A stretch of DNA of 64,000 nt. It comes from Bacteroidales bacterium UBA1410 (GTDB lineage: Bacteria > Bacteroidota > Bacteroidia > Bacteroidales > Dysgonomonadaceae). Under the pieces are notes generated by a model that was not told where the DNA came from, made no database searches, and saw only the letters and a program-made list of their open reading frames with translations. Positions 32,936-42,041 of this stretch are shown here, piece by piece. The DNA is taken from assembly GCA_002305015.1 (NCBI GenBank), contig DBPW01000014.1:1-64000 (forward strand), read 5' to 3'. Positions within the stretch are counted from its first letter, which is position 1; each line of letters opens with the position of its first letter. Position numbers and translations under genes: made by a program.

Positions 32936-35218
32936 ATGACTAAAATAAGCAAAGAGGATGCTCTTCTTTATCATTCAGAAGGGAAACCGGGAAAAATTGA
33001 AGTTGTTCCTACCAAACCTTATAGTTCGCAACGCGATCTATCGTTGGCATATTCGCCGGGAGTTGCCGAACCCTGTTTAGAAATTAAAAAGAATGATGAT
33101 GCCGTTTACAACTATACCAATAAAGGGAATTTGGTAGCCGTTATTTCAAACGGGACAGCAGTTTTAGGCTTGGGCGACATAGGACCCTTGGCAGGGAAAC
33201 CCGTAATGGAAGGAAAAGCGTTGCTATTTAAAATTTTTGCAGGGATTGATGTTTTCGATATTGAAATCAATGAAAAAGATCCAAAAAAATTCATCGACAC
33301 CGTAAAAGCCATTTCTCCCACCTTTGGAGGGATTAATTTAGAAGATATTAAAGCTCCTGAATGTTTTGAGATTGAAGAAAGATTGAAAAACGAATTGGAT
33401 ATTCCTGTCATGCATGACGACCAGCACGGCACAGCCATTATTTCTGCAGCAGGATTATTAAATGCACTGGAAATTGTCGGGAAAAAGATAGAAAATGTAA
33501 AAATTGTTGTCAATGGTGCAGGTGCAGCAGCCATTTCCTGCACAAAATTATATATACGTTTAGGAGCAAAACCCGAAAATATAATTATGCTCGATTCGAA
33601 AGGAGTTATCAATACCCGGCGTACCGACCTAAACAAAATTAAAAAACCTTTTGCCACCAACACTCATATCGAAACATTAGAAGAAGCCATCAGAGGAGCT
33701 GATGTATTTTTGGGATTATCCGTAAGTGGAATACTAACCCCGGAAATGGTTTTATCGATGAATGAAAATCCTATTATTTTTGCCTTGGCCAATCCCGATC
33801 CCGAAATCTCGTATGAAGATGCCATGAATACCCGAGAAGATATTATTTTTGCGACAGGACGCTCCGATTATCCCAATCAAATCAATAATGTATTGGGATT
33901 TCCCTATATTTTCAGAGGAGCATTGGATGTTCGGGCAACATGCATCAACGAAGAAATGAAAATGGCTGCCGTTTATGCATTGGCCGAATTGGCAAAAAAG
34001 CCGGTTCCCGATGTAGTCAATGCTGCCTATAATTTAAAACGTTTACGTTTTGGCAAAGACTACATCATTCCCAAGCCTCTAGACCCCCGTTTATTAACGG
34101 TTGTTGCACCTGCGGTTGCCCGTGCTGCCATGGAATCGGGAGTAGCCCGTCAGAAAATTACCGACTGGGAAGCCTACACCATTAAACTGCGTGAAATGAT
34201 GGGAGGTTACGGAGATAAAATATTGCGTCGTTTTTATGATACAGCCCGTCAAAATCCAAAGAAAGTCGTATTTTCAGAAGCCAACCATATTAATATGCTG
34301 AAGGCAGCAGAAATGGCATACAACGAGGGCATCTGTTACCCGATCTTATTGGGTAACGAAGAAAAAATCGGCAAAATCGCCCAAGAATATAATATCGATT
34401 TAAGTGGGATGAAAATTATCAATCTACGCCATGACAGGGAAGAACAACGAAGAATTTCCTATGCTAAACGTCTTTCCGACAAACTTCAGCGAAACGGGAT
34501 GACTTTTGACGAAGCCTATGAAAAAATGCACGAGCGCAACTATTTCGGGATGATGATGGTGGAAACCGGCGAAGCCGACGCCTTAATTACCGGTGTTTAT
34601 ACCAAATATGCCGATTCCATTCAGGCAGCACAAGATGTGATTGGCATTCGCGAAGGTTCAAAACACATTGCAGCTCTTCACATCATGAACACGAGAAAAG
34701 GTATTTTCTTTTTGGCCGACACGCTTTTCAATCGGCATCCTTCTACAGAAACCCTGCTCGATATTGCCAAATTAACCTATAAAACGGTAAAACTTTTTGC
34801 CCATGAACCTGTAATGGCCATGTTATCTTATTCCAATTTCGGATCAGATAAACAAGGTAGTCCCGCAAGCGTACACGAAGTGGTTGCTACCCTACACAAA
34901 GAATATCCCGAAATGATTGTTGACGGCGAAATGCAGGTTAATTTTGCATTAAACAAAGAGTTACGCGATAAGAAATATCCCTTTTCGAAACTAGCCGGGA
35001 AAGATGTCAATACGTTGATATTTCCAAACTTAAGTTCTGCAAACAGTGCATACAAATTGTTGCTCGAAATGGGGTTGGCAGAATCGATAGGACCTATCCA
35101 AATGGGCTTGAATAAACCGGTGCATATATTGGATGTAGAAAGTTCGGTACGCGATATCGTAAACATGACGACCATTGCAGTGATCGATGCCATATTGGAA
35201 GAGCAAAAACAGGGATAA
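32936..35218 (+). CDS. maeB: NADP-dependent malic enzyme with phosphotransacetylase-like domain
   Basis: It interconverts malate and pyruvate plus CO2 with NADP. The 760-aa chain joins a malic enzyme domain (about 1-425; MHDDQHGTAIISAAGLLNAL and the Rossmann KIVVNGAGAAAISC) to a PTA_PTB-type domain (about 430-755; MVETGEADALITGVYTKYAD). In E. coli MaeB the second domain is regulatory and inactive as a transacetylase; the same is assumed here. The gene is followed after 13 nt by an exported methyltransferase gene. Confidence 0.93.
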   Translation: MTKISKEDALLYHSEGKPGKIEVVPTKPYSSQRDLSLAYSPGVAEPCLEIKKNDDAVYNYTNKGNLVAVISNGTAVLGLGDIGPLAGKPVMEGKALLFKIFAGIDVFDIEINEKDPKKFIDTVKAISPTFGGINLEDIKAPECFEIEERLKNELDIPVMHDDQHGTAIISAAGLLNALEIVGKKIENVKIVVNGAGAAAISCTKLYIRLGAKPENIIMLDSKGVINTRRTDLNKIKKPFATNTHIETLEEAIRGADVFLGLSVSGILTPEMVLSMNENPIIFALANPDPEISYEDAMNTREDIIFATGRSDYPNQINNVLGFPYIFRGALDVRATCINEEMKMAAVYALAELAKKPVPDVVNAAYNLKRLRFGKDYIIPKPLDPRLLTVVAPAVARAAMESGVARQKITDWEAYTIKLREMMGGYGDKILRRFYDTARQNPKKVVFSEANHINMLKAAEMAYNEGICYPILLGNEEKIGKIAQEYNIDLSGMKIINLRHDREEQRRISYAKRLSDKLQRNGMTFDEAYEKMHERNYFGMMMVETGEADALITGVYTKYADSIQAAQDVIGIREGSKHIAALHIMNTRKGIFFLADTLFNRHPSTETLLDIAKLTYKTVKLFAHEPVMAMLSYSNFGSDKQGSPASVHEVVATLHKEYPEMIVDGEMQVNFALNKELRDKKYPFSKLAGKDVNTLIFPNLSSANSAYKLLLEMGLAESIGPIQMGLNKPVHILDVESSVRDIVNMTTIAVIDAILEEQKQG

Positions 35219-35231
35219 ATTTTTACCCGAT

Positions 35232-35939
35232 ATGAAAAAAACAGCCATCTTCATACTTATTCTGGTGCATGTCGGATTTTTTTCTTCCCTTTCCGGACAA
35301 GACAAATTCGAAAAAAATAGAAAAGAGATGATAAAAAAACAAATTCAAGCTCGCGGCATCACCGACAAAAACACATTAAAGGCCATGGAAGCGGTTCCTC
35401 GACATCTATTTGTTCCTGAGGAATATCAAGAAAGGGCTTATGACGACGGTCCCCTTCCCATCGGTTATGGACAAACCATATCACAACCCTATATTGTAGC
35501 CTATATGACCGAATTGCTCCATGTTGGGCCCGACGATGTAGTACTGGAAATAGGAACGGGTTCGGGTTACCAGGCAGCCGTTTTATCCCGAATCGTAAAA
35601 AAAGTGTATACCGTTGAAATTATCGAAGAACTGGGTCTTGCAGCAAAAGAACGATTAGCCGCTCTAAATTACGACAATGTTGAAGTAAAGATAGGCGACG
35701 GCTACTACGGTTGGGAAGAACACGCACCTTATGATGGCATCATCGTTACCGCGGCATCAGAATATATTCCTCCGCCATTAATCCGACAACTGAAAGACAA
35801 AGGCCGTATGATTATTCCTGTGGGCTCACCCTTTAGCGTTCAAAACCTGATGCTTGTAGAAAAAACGGGAGACAAAATCAGGACAAAAAGTCTGATTCCC
35901 GTAAGGTTTGTTCCTTTAACCCGAAACATCAAACCATAA
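35232..35939 (+). CDS. pcm: protein-L-isoaspartate O-methyltransferase, exported form
   Basis: The 235-aa protein has a full PCMT domain: the substrate loop GYGQTISQPYIVAYMTELL, SAM motif I VVLEIGTGSGYQAAVL and the later PYDGIIVTAASEYIPP. It methylates isoaspartyl residues as a repair step. In front is a hydrophobic segment ending SLSG-Q (MKKTAIFILILVHVGFFSS), a good type I signal peptide. That would place a SAM-dependent enzyme in the periplasm, where SAM supply is unclear. I use the ATG at 35232; the frame is open to 35187, inside maeB. Confidence 0.88.
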   Translation: MKKTAIFILILVHVGFFSSLSGQDKFEKNRKEMIKKQIQARGITDKNTLKAMEAVPRHLFVPEEYQERAYDDGPLPIGYGQTISQPYIVAYMTELLHVGPDDVVLEIGTGSGYQAAVLSRIVKKVYTVEIIEELGLAAKERLAALNYDNVEVKIGDGYYGWEEHAPYDGIIVTAASEYIPPPLIRQLKDKGRMIIPVGSPFSVQNLMLVEKTGDKIRTKSLIPVRFVPLTRNIKP

Positions 35940-35986
35940 CAACCGTTTCCGATCGAGATACACCACGAAAAACAGGCAAATAAGCG

Positions 35987-38368
35987 ATGGAACACGTCAA
36001 CCCAACATCATCAATTCGCAACCATGTGGCAATCGGCTTAATTTCGGCATGCATTATCGCTTTTCAATTAATATTGATGCAAATTTTGTCGTATGTACAA
36101 TGGTATCACTTTGCCTATATGATTATATCCATCGCCCTGCTCGGATTTGGCGCCGCAGGAACTTTCCTGACAATTTTCCAAAAAAAACTTGAACAAAACT
36201 ACGTTACCCTTTTCCCTTTTTTATTACTCATTACAGCAATTCTCATTCCTGTGGTGGTTGGAGTTGCCAATTCCAAGGCTGTTCGTTTCGATTCATTGCT
36301 TATTTTTCAGGATTCACGCCACATCGGCAAGTTAATTCTCACTTATTTGATTTTTTTTCTGCCTTTCTTTTCCGGGGCTTTATCCATCGGAATGAGTTTT
36401 TCGAAGTTTGCCGATCAAATCGGGAAAATTTATTTTTCCAATCTCATCGGATCAGGCATAGGAGGAATTGTAGCCTTACTCTTCATGCAATGGATAATTC
36501 CGGAACAACAACCCTTTGCCGTTGCCATACTTGCCTTTTTAGGAGGAATTATTTCACTGCCCCGAAATAAAAAAACACTTCTCCGAATCACCCTCCCACT
36601 TTCGACTCTTATTTTAGTCGTCTTTTATTTCTATCCACCGCAATTAACCCCATCCGAATACAAAGATATCACCAGAACCATGCTGTTGCCCGAAGCGAAA
36701 ATCGAGTATGCAAAAAGTACTCCGAATGGTTTTGTGCAAATTGTTTCATCACCTGTCATCCGTTATGCTCCCGGCGTAAGCCTTGCTTACCAAGACCCTT
36801 ACCCAATCCGAAAAGTTGTTTTTAATAATGGAAACTGGATGGGATGTCTTCTTCCACAACCCATAAAGCAGAACGAAACGAGTATTCTTGACTACACGCC
36901 TCAAGCCTTACCCTATCATATCGAAGAAATAGAAAATGCCCTGATTATCGATGCAGGAACAGGAGAAAACGTTCTGCTGGCCTTGTCGCATCAGGTACCC
37001 CACATTATTGCCAATGAACCGCATCCTGAAATTTTCAACATACTTAGCCGATCTTTCGACGGTTTTCCACAGGTTCAGCCTCATCAAACCCTCTCACGAA
37101 CATTGCTCACTCTCCATACACAGCAACTTGATTTGATAGAACTTCCCGTTATCGGTTCGTTCTTTGGCAATTCGGGGTTAAATGCCGTTGAACCACGATA
37201 TGAATTAACCATAGAAGCACTGCAAGAAATGTGGAACAAGCTTTCGGAAAAAGGAATGATCTCGTTGAGCTGTTGGATGGATTATCCCGTACGAAATGCG
37301 TACCGACTTTTAGCCACTATCGGCTTTCTTCTCGATAAAAACAACATAACACATCCTCTGGAACACGTTGTTGCCATACGAAGTTGGGGTGCAGTTACCT
37401 TTCTGGTAAAAAAATCACCCTTCGCCCTTGATGAAATCGAAAAGGTTTATCAGTTTTGTGAAAACCAAATGTTCGATCCGCTTGTTCTTCCCGAAGAGCA
37501 GAAAATTGACCGAGACAAGTTTAATATGCTTCAGGACACTACTTTTTTTATTCATGTAGACCAACTCTTATCTTCCGACAAAAAAGCATTGATACAAGCC
37601 TATCCTTATCGGATACACCCTACTACCGACAACCGGCCTTTTTTCTTCCAATTTATCCGCATTAAGCAAATTCCGCAATTGATATCTTCCATTCGTGAGA
37701 AAAACTTTCCTTTTTTAGATATCGGTTATGTGCTCATCATCCTCACATTCATTCAAATTATTTTTATTGCGGCGATTTTTATTCTTTTGCCTTTATCTTT
37801 CAAACCATGGAAAAGTAAACACAAGAAATGGGTAATTGTGTATTTCAGCGGATTGGGGTTGGCTTATATGTTTTTGGAAATGGTATTCATTCAACAATTT
37901 ACCTTTTATTTTGGAGAACCCACCTACGCTACCTCCGCCACCCTCAGTATTTTACTTTTTACTTCAGGATTGGGAAGTTATTATTCATCTGCCTGTCGAA
38001 AGAATAAAATCCGTTTGGCATTACCGCTTATTATTGCCGCTATCCTCCTATTGTACGCTTTCGTTCTCTCCCCAATTCTTTCAGCTACAATAGGCGTCGC
38101 TTTACCTTTCAAAATATTGATTGCTATCGTTTTATTAGGAACACCGGGGTTCTTTTTAGGAATGCCGTTCCCTATCGGAATCGACTATCTTGCTGAAAAA
38201 AAGAGCGACGACATCCCATGGGCATGGGCTTTGAACGGATATTTTTCGGTAATCAGCACCGTTTTGGCAATCATTATATCCGTAGAAGCCGGCTATTTTG
38301 TGCTATTGCTCATGGCTGCATTAACTTATGCTTTGGTAAGCATATCCAATGGTTGGATAAAGGCATGA
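35987..38368 (+). CDS. membrane protein with spermidine-synthase-like domain
   Basis: This 793-aa protein has about seven hydrophobic segments at 15-215, a soluble Rossmann region at about 240-560, and about seven more segments at 575-790. The soluble part has the SAM-fold glycine motif ALIIDAGTGENVLLAL and a following acidic strand end (IIANEPHPEIF), as in polyamine aminopropyltransferases. The catalytic and polyamine-binding residues of SpeE are not evident, so the reaction is unknown. It belongs to the spermidine synthase-like membrane proteins seen in many bacteria. It lies 47 nt after the exported methyltransferase gene and converges with topA. Confidence 0.8.
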   Translation: MEHVNPTSSIRNHVAIGLISACIIAFQLILMQILSYVQWYHFAYMIISIALLGFGAAGTFLTIFQKKLEQNYVTLFPFLLLITAILIPVVVGVANSKAVRFDSLLIFQDSRHIGKLILTYLIFFLPFFSGALSIGMSFSKFADQIGKIYFSNLIGSGIGGIVALLFMQWIIPEQQPFAVAILAFLGGIISLPRNKKTLLRITLPLSTLILVVFYFYPPQLTPSEYKDITRTMLLPEAKIEYAKSTPNGFVQIVSSPVIRYAPGVSLAYQDPYPIRKVVFNNGNWMGCLLPQPIKQNETSILDYTPQALPYHIEEIENALIIDAGTGENVLLALSHQVPHIIANEPHPEIFNILSRSFDGFPQVQPHQTLSRTLLTLHTQQLDLIELPVIGSFFGNSGLNAVEPRYELTIEALQEMWNKLSEKGMISLSCWMDYPVRNAYRLLATIGFLLDKNNITHPLEHVVAIRSWGAVTFLVKKSPFALDEIEKVYQFCENQMFDPLVLPEEQKIDRDKFNMLQDTTFFIHVDQLLSSDKKALIQAYPYRIHPTTDNRPFFFQFIRIKQIPQLISSIREKNFPFLDIGYVLIILTFIQIIFIAAIFILLPLSFKPWKSKHKKWVIVYFSGLGLAYMFLEMVFIQQFTFYFGEPTYATSATLSILLFTSGLGSYYSSACRKNKIRLALPLIIAAILLLYAFVLSPILSATIGVALPFKILIAIVLLGTPGFFLGMPFPIGIDYLAEKKSDDIPWAWALNGYFSVISTVLAIIISVEAGYFVLLLMAALTYALVSISNGWIKA

Positions 38369-38376
38369 TTCGATAC

Positions 38377-40719
38377 TCATTTCTTTGTAGAAGATCTTCT
38401 CCCCTTTTTTTCGCTTTTGCTTTTGTTTTTATCGGCTTCGGCGATAATTTTTCGGCAATCTTCAAGTGATAGTTCTGCAGGGTCCAATCCTTTAGGAATT
38501 TTGTAGTTCTCCTTTTCAAAAGCAATATAGGGTCCGTAACGTCCCTTCAACACTTGAAGGCCGGGTTCTTCTAAAAATGTTTTTATTATCTTTTCTTTCT
38601 CTTCTTTTTCTTTGGCTTCGATAAGGGTAACAGCTTCTTCAGCCGTGATTTCCAGCGGATCGGCATCTTTGGGTAACGAAACAAATTTGTTGTCGTAACG
38701 AACATAAGGACCAAAACGACCTACTCCTACCACCATTTCTTTTCCGCGAAATTCGCCCAAACTGCGTGGTAATTCAAACAATTTCAATGCTTCTTCAAGG
38801 GTAATGGTTTCGATGGATTGTGACTTTTGCAACGGAGCAAACAAGGGTTTCTCCTCCTCATCGGCTGTGCCGATTTGTGCCAACGCACCATAGCGTCCGA
38901 TTTTAACCGATACCCGACGGCCGGTTTTGGGGTCAACCCCCAATATTCTTTCGCCCGTTTTGTGTTCGCTCCGCATGTTTACCGTCTTCTCCACTGTAGG
39001 ATGAAAGGTTTTGTAAAAATTGGCTATCGACTTATTCCACGGCATTTTGCCTTCGGCAATTTTATCGAAGTCTTTTTCCACCTCGGCAGTGAAGTTATAA
39101 TCCACAATATCGGGAAAATATTCCACAAGAAAATCGTTCACCACCATGCCGATATCGGTAGGAACAAGCTTATTCTTGTCGGCTCCGGCCATTTCTTTTT
39201 TCGATGTATCTTTTATTTTCCCGTTTTTCAGCGTAATGACTGCATAAGTACGTTCTTCGCCCTCCACATTTCGTTTCTCCACATAACCCCGTTGCTGAAT
39301 GGTAGATATAGTAGGAGCATAGGTAGAAGGGCGGCCGATGCCCAATTCTTCCATTTTTCGCACCAGGGAAGCTTCTGTATATCGTGGAGGACGTTGGGTA
39401 TAACGCTCTGTAGCGGTTGTTTCCGTCATAAGAAGCCTCTCACCTTGTTTCACAGGCGGAAGAATAGCACTATCATTTTCTGCCTCCTCATCATCGGTCC
39501 CTTCGCGATACACGCGCAAAAAACCATCGAATTTAATCACTTCTCCGGTAGCCACAAACTTGCCTTCAACATTGGAAACACCAATTGTGGCAGTCGTTTT
39601 TTCCAGCTCGGCATCGGTCATTTGCGATGCAATGGTACGCTTCCAGATTAAGTCGTACAACCGCTTTTCCTGTGACGTTCCACTGATTTCGCGTTCATTA
39701 AGATAAGTGGGGCGAATAGCTTCGTGCGCTTCCTGAGCGCCTTTTGATTTTGTGGAATATTGTCGGGGTTTCGAATATTCATCACCATAAAGGTCTACAA
39801 TCTCGTTTTTCGCTGCTTGTATAGCCAATGACGACAAATTTACCGAATCGGTACGCATATAGGTGATTTTTCCCGATTCATACAAGCGTTGTGCTATCAT
39901 CATGGTTTGCGCAACCGAATAGCCCAACTTACGCGATGCTTCCTGCTGTAAAGTAGAAGTAGTGAACGGAGGAGCCGGTGATTTCTTAACCGGCTTAACC
40001 GTAATATCCTCCACGGTGAACTCAGCAGATTTAAGCTTATCCAGCAAGGACAATGCCTCTTCTTTGGTTTTGAGGCGTTTATTGTATTCTGCTTTTATCT
40101 CGTATACTTTACCATTCTCTTCCTTCGAAAAAAGTGCTACAATACGATACGATGCTTCCGGCTTGAATTGTTGAATCTCTCGCTCACGTTCAACAATAAG
40201 CCTCACGGCTACCGACTGAACTCTTCCGGCAGAAAGCGCCGGTTTGATTTTTCTCCATAAGACCGGTGAAAGCTCAAAACCCACAATGCGATCCAATACG
40301 CGTCGGGCCTGCTGTGCATCTACCAAATTCTTATCGATGCCACGTGGATTTTTAATTGCCTCCTGAATAGCCGGTTTTGTGATTTCGTGAAAAACAATGC
40401 GCTTCGTATCCTTCTTTTCCAATCCCAACACATCATACAGATGCCATGCAATGGCCTCTCCCTCGCGGTCTTCATCAGATGCCAGCCAAACTGTATCGGC
40501 CTCTTTTGCTGCAGCTTTAAGTTCGGATACCACTTTCTTCTTATCGGATGGTATTTCGTATATAGGTTTAAAATCGTTTTCGATATCGATACTGAAATCT
40601 TTTTTTTTCAGATCGCGGATATGTCCGTAACTTGACAACACCCGATACTCTTTTCCGAGAAATTTTTCAATAGTTTTTGCTTTTGCCGGCGACTCTACAA
40701 TAACCAAATTCTTCCCCAT
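38377..40719 (-). CDS. topA: DNA topoisomerase I
   Basis: This type IA enzyme relaxes negative supercoils. The 780-aa protein starts with the Toprim domain (VIVESPAKAKTIEKFLG, then SDEDREGEAIAWHL) and has the active Tyr287 in ITYMRTDSVNL. The C-terminus carries repeated basic topo_C modules (RFGPYVRYDNKFVSL, RYGPYIAFEKENYKI) and a Lys-rich tail instead of Cys4 zinc fingers. It is monocistronic with its own promoter. Confidence 0.95.
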   Translation of the reverse strand: MGKNLVIVESPAKAKTIEKFLGKEYRVLSSYGHIRDLKKKDFSIDIENDFKPIYEIPSDKKKVVSELKAAAKEADTVWLASDEDREGEAIAWHLYDVLGLEKKDTKRIVFHEITKPAIQEAIKNPRGIDKNLVDAQQARRVLDRIVGFELSPVLWRKIKPALSAGRVQSVAVRLIVEREREIQQFKPEASYRIVALFSKEENGKVYEIKAEYNKRLKTKEEALSLLDKLKSAEFTVEDITVKPVKKSPAPPFTTSTLQQEASRKLGYSVAQTMMIAQRLYESGKITYMRTDSVNLSSLAIQAAKNEIVDLYGDEYSKPRQYSTKSKGAQEAHEAIRPTYLNEREISGTSQEKRLYDLIWKRTIASQMTDAELEKTTATIGVSNVEGKFVATGEVIKFDGFLRVYREGTDDEEAENDSAILPPVKQGERLLMTETTATERYTQRPPRYTEASLVRKMEELGIGRPSTYAPTISTIQQRGYVEKRNVEGEERTYAVITLKNGKIKDTSKKEMAGADKNKLVPTDIGMVVNDFLVEYFPDIVDYNFTAEVEKDFDKIAEGKMPWNKSIANFYKTFHPTVEKTVNMRSEHKTGERILGVDPKTGRRVSVKIGRYGALAQIGTADEEEKPLFAPLQKSQSIETITLEEALKLFELPRSLGEFRGKEMVVGVGRFGPYVRYDNKFVSLPKDADPLEITAEEAVTLIEAKEKEEKEKIIKTFLEEPGLQVLKGRYGPYIAFEKENYKIPKGLDPAELSLEDCRKIIAEADKNKSKSEKKGRRSSTKK

Positions 40720-40769
40720 TCCGTACTTTTTCTCCTTTATATTTCGTATTTTAAATTATCTTTCGCATG

Positions 40770-40799
40770 CAAAAGTAGTAATTTTGTATCATCAACAAA
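40770..40799 (-). promoter_or_regulatory. topA promoter
   Basis: TACTTTTG (40770-40777, minus strand) matches the -7 box, and TTTG (40796-40799) lies 18 nt upstream. The predicted leader is about 44 nt. Confidence 0.6.
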
Positions 40800-40862
40800 T
40801 AATTTTTTAAAAATTAGTTGCTTTCTGACACAGTAAAGGCATGCTTTACTCAACAAAAGATT

Positions 40863-42041
40863 TTATAGTTCAACATAGGTAAGTTCGGCATACAAGAGCT
40901 CATAGTCTCGCTCTGCCTCCAATACTTTTGTGATCCTGCCATAATAAAGCCCTTTTTCCGAAATATAATCCATCATCGAAATATGGCCCAAATCCAAGGC
41001 TTTTTCCAGGAGTTCGGGATCATCATATAATCTCATGGAAGCATGATAATCAAGAATCAACTGTTGCAAATCTTGTGCCTGCTGATATAACGCACGAAAA
41101 GCATCATAAAACTCTTGTCGCATATTCGCTGCATGCATTTCGGAAGCCTCAGCCTGCATTTTTGCCTGTTGCAATCGCTGCGAATTTCTCCACAGCGGAA
41201 CCGATATTCCCAACGTCACACCTTGATACCGCTCTCCCACCACATTTTCCATCAGATAACCCACCGAGAAGCGGGGTAAATTCGCCTTTTTAGCCACCTT
41301 TATCCGATACGTGTTCAATTCCGATTCCTTATAAGCATACAAAAGCATCGCATTTTTCTGCTCCATCTGTTCAAACCATTGCTCAAAATCGGCGGGAAGA
41401 GGATGAAGATCGTATTGAGTACCGGTCAGTTCAACGGCAATTCCGCCATTCAGTCGTTTCAACTCCGAAAGAATTCGCTTCTGCTCGATATCCATGCGCG
41501 AAACTTCATGTTTTATTTCGGCAAAGTAAAGTTGCACATTGTTGTACTCCAGCATGCCGATATTGCCTTTTTCATACTGTTTCCGGTATGTATCGGCCAC
41601 ATGCTCCGCCCTTTGCAGTTGCTTATTCCGTTGCTCTCGAAGAGCATTATAGTAAATCAGCTCTATACATAATTTTTTTGCCTCCAACAATACCTGTGTT
41701 CGTTCCGACTGATGATTCAGTTCCACCAGTTCGTTTTCGCGTGAAACCACTTTTTTTTTCATTCCCGTTACCAAGGGGATATCAAAACCTTGTGAAACAC
41801 TCACGTCCTGCCTATTACCTATTTCATGCGGACTTCCCCACAAATAGGCAAATTCCGCTTCCGGATCGTCGGGCATCATCTCCTCACGGTTGCCTGCGAT
41901 CCGGGCATCGGCATCTTTGCGCAACGCTTTCAAGGTGCCATTGTTTTGCTCAATGGAAGCCAGAATCCGATTGATTTGGTCATTATTGGCACAAATCGTC
42001 ATATTCAAGATCATCATGCACAAAAACAGTATCTTTCTCAT
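40863..42041 (-). CDS. TolC-family outer membrane efflux protein (CzcC/CusC-like)
   Basis: The 392-aa protein has a signal peptide (MRKILFLCMMILNMTICA) and two long heptad-rich helical halves typical of TolC-type channels. The internal repeat is visible from RTQVLLEAKKLCIELIYYNAL and LQQAKMQAEASEMHAANMRQ. It should form the outer-membrane duct of the metal efflux pump. Its ATG overlaps the stop of the upstream RND gene by 4 nt, indicating translational coupling. Confidence 0.87.
   Translation of the reverse strand: MRKILFLCMMILNMTICANNDQINRILASIEQNNGTLKALRKDADARIAGNREEMMPDDPEAEFAYLWGSPHEIGNRQDVSVSQGFDIPLVTGMKKKVVSRENELVELNHQSERTQVLLEAKKLCIELIYYNALREQRNKQLQRAEHVADTYRKQYEKGNIGMLEYNNVQLYFAEIKHEVSRMDIEQKRILSELKRLNGGIAVELTGTQYDLHPLPADFEQWFEQMEQKNAMLLYAYKESELNTYRIKVAKKANLPRFSVGYLMENVVGERYQGVTLGISVPLWRNSQRLQQAKMQAEASEMHAANMRQEFYDAFRALYQQAQDLQQLILDYHASMRLYDDPELLEKALDLGHISMMDYISEKGLYYGRITKVLEAERDYELLYAELTYVEL

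Noticed and set aside
38827..39651. Open frame of 274 codons on the + strand opposite topA
   Set aside because: It is antisense to a gene with full topoisomerase motifs, has Cys/His/Phe-rich unlikely composition, and no promoter element.
40779..40786. TAATTTTG on the + strand as a promoter
   Set aside because: It points into the 3' end of a gene on the other strand with no + gene following; AT-rich spacers give such matches by chance.
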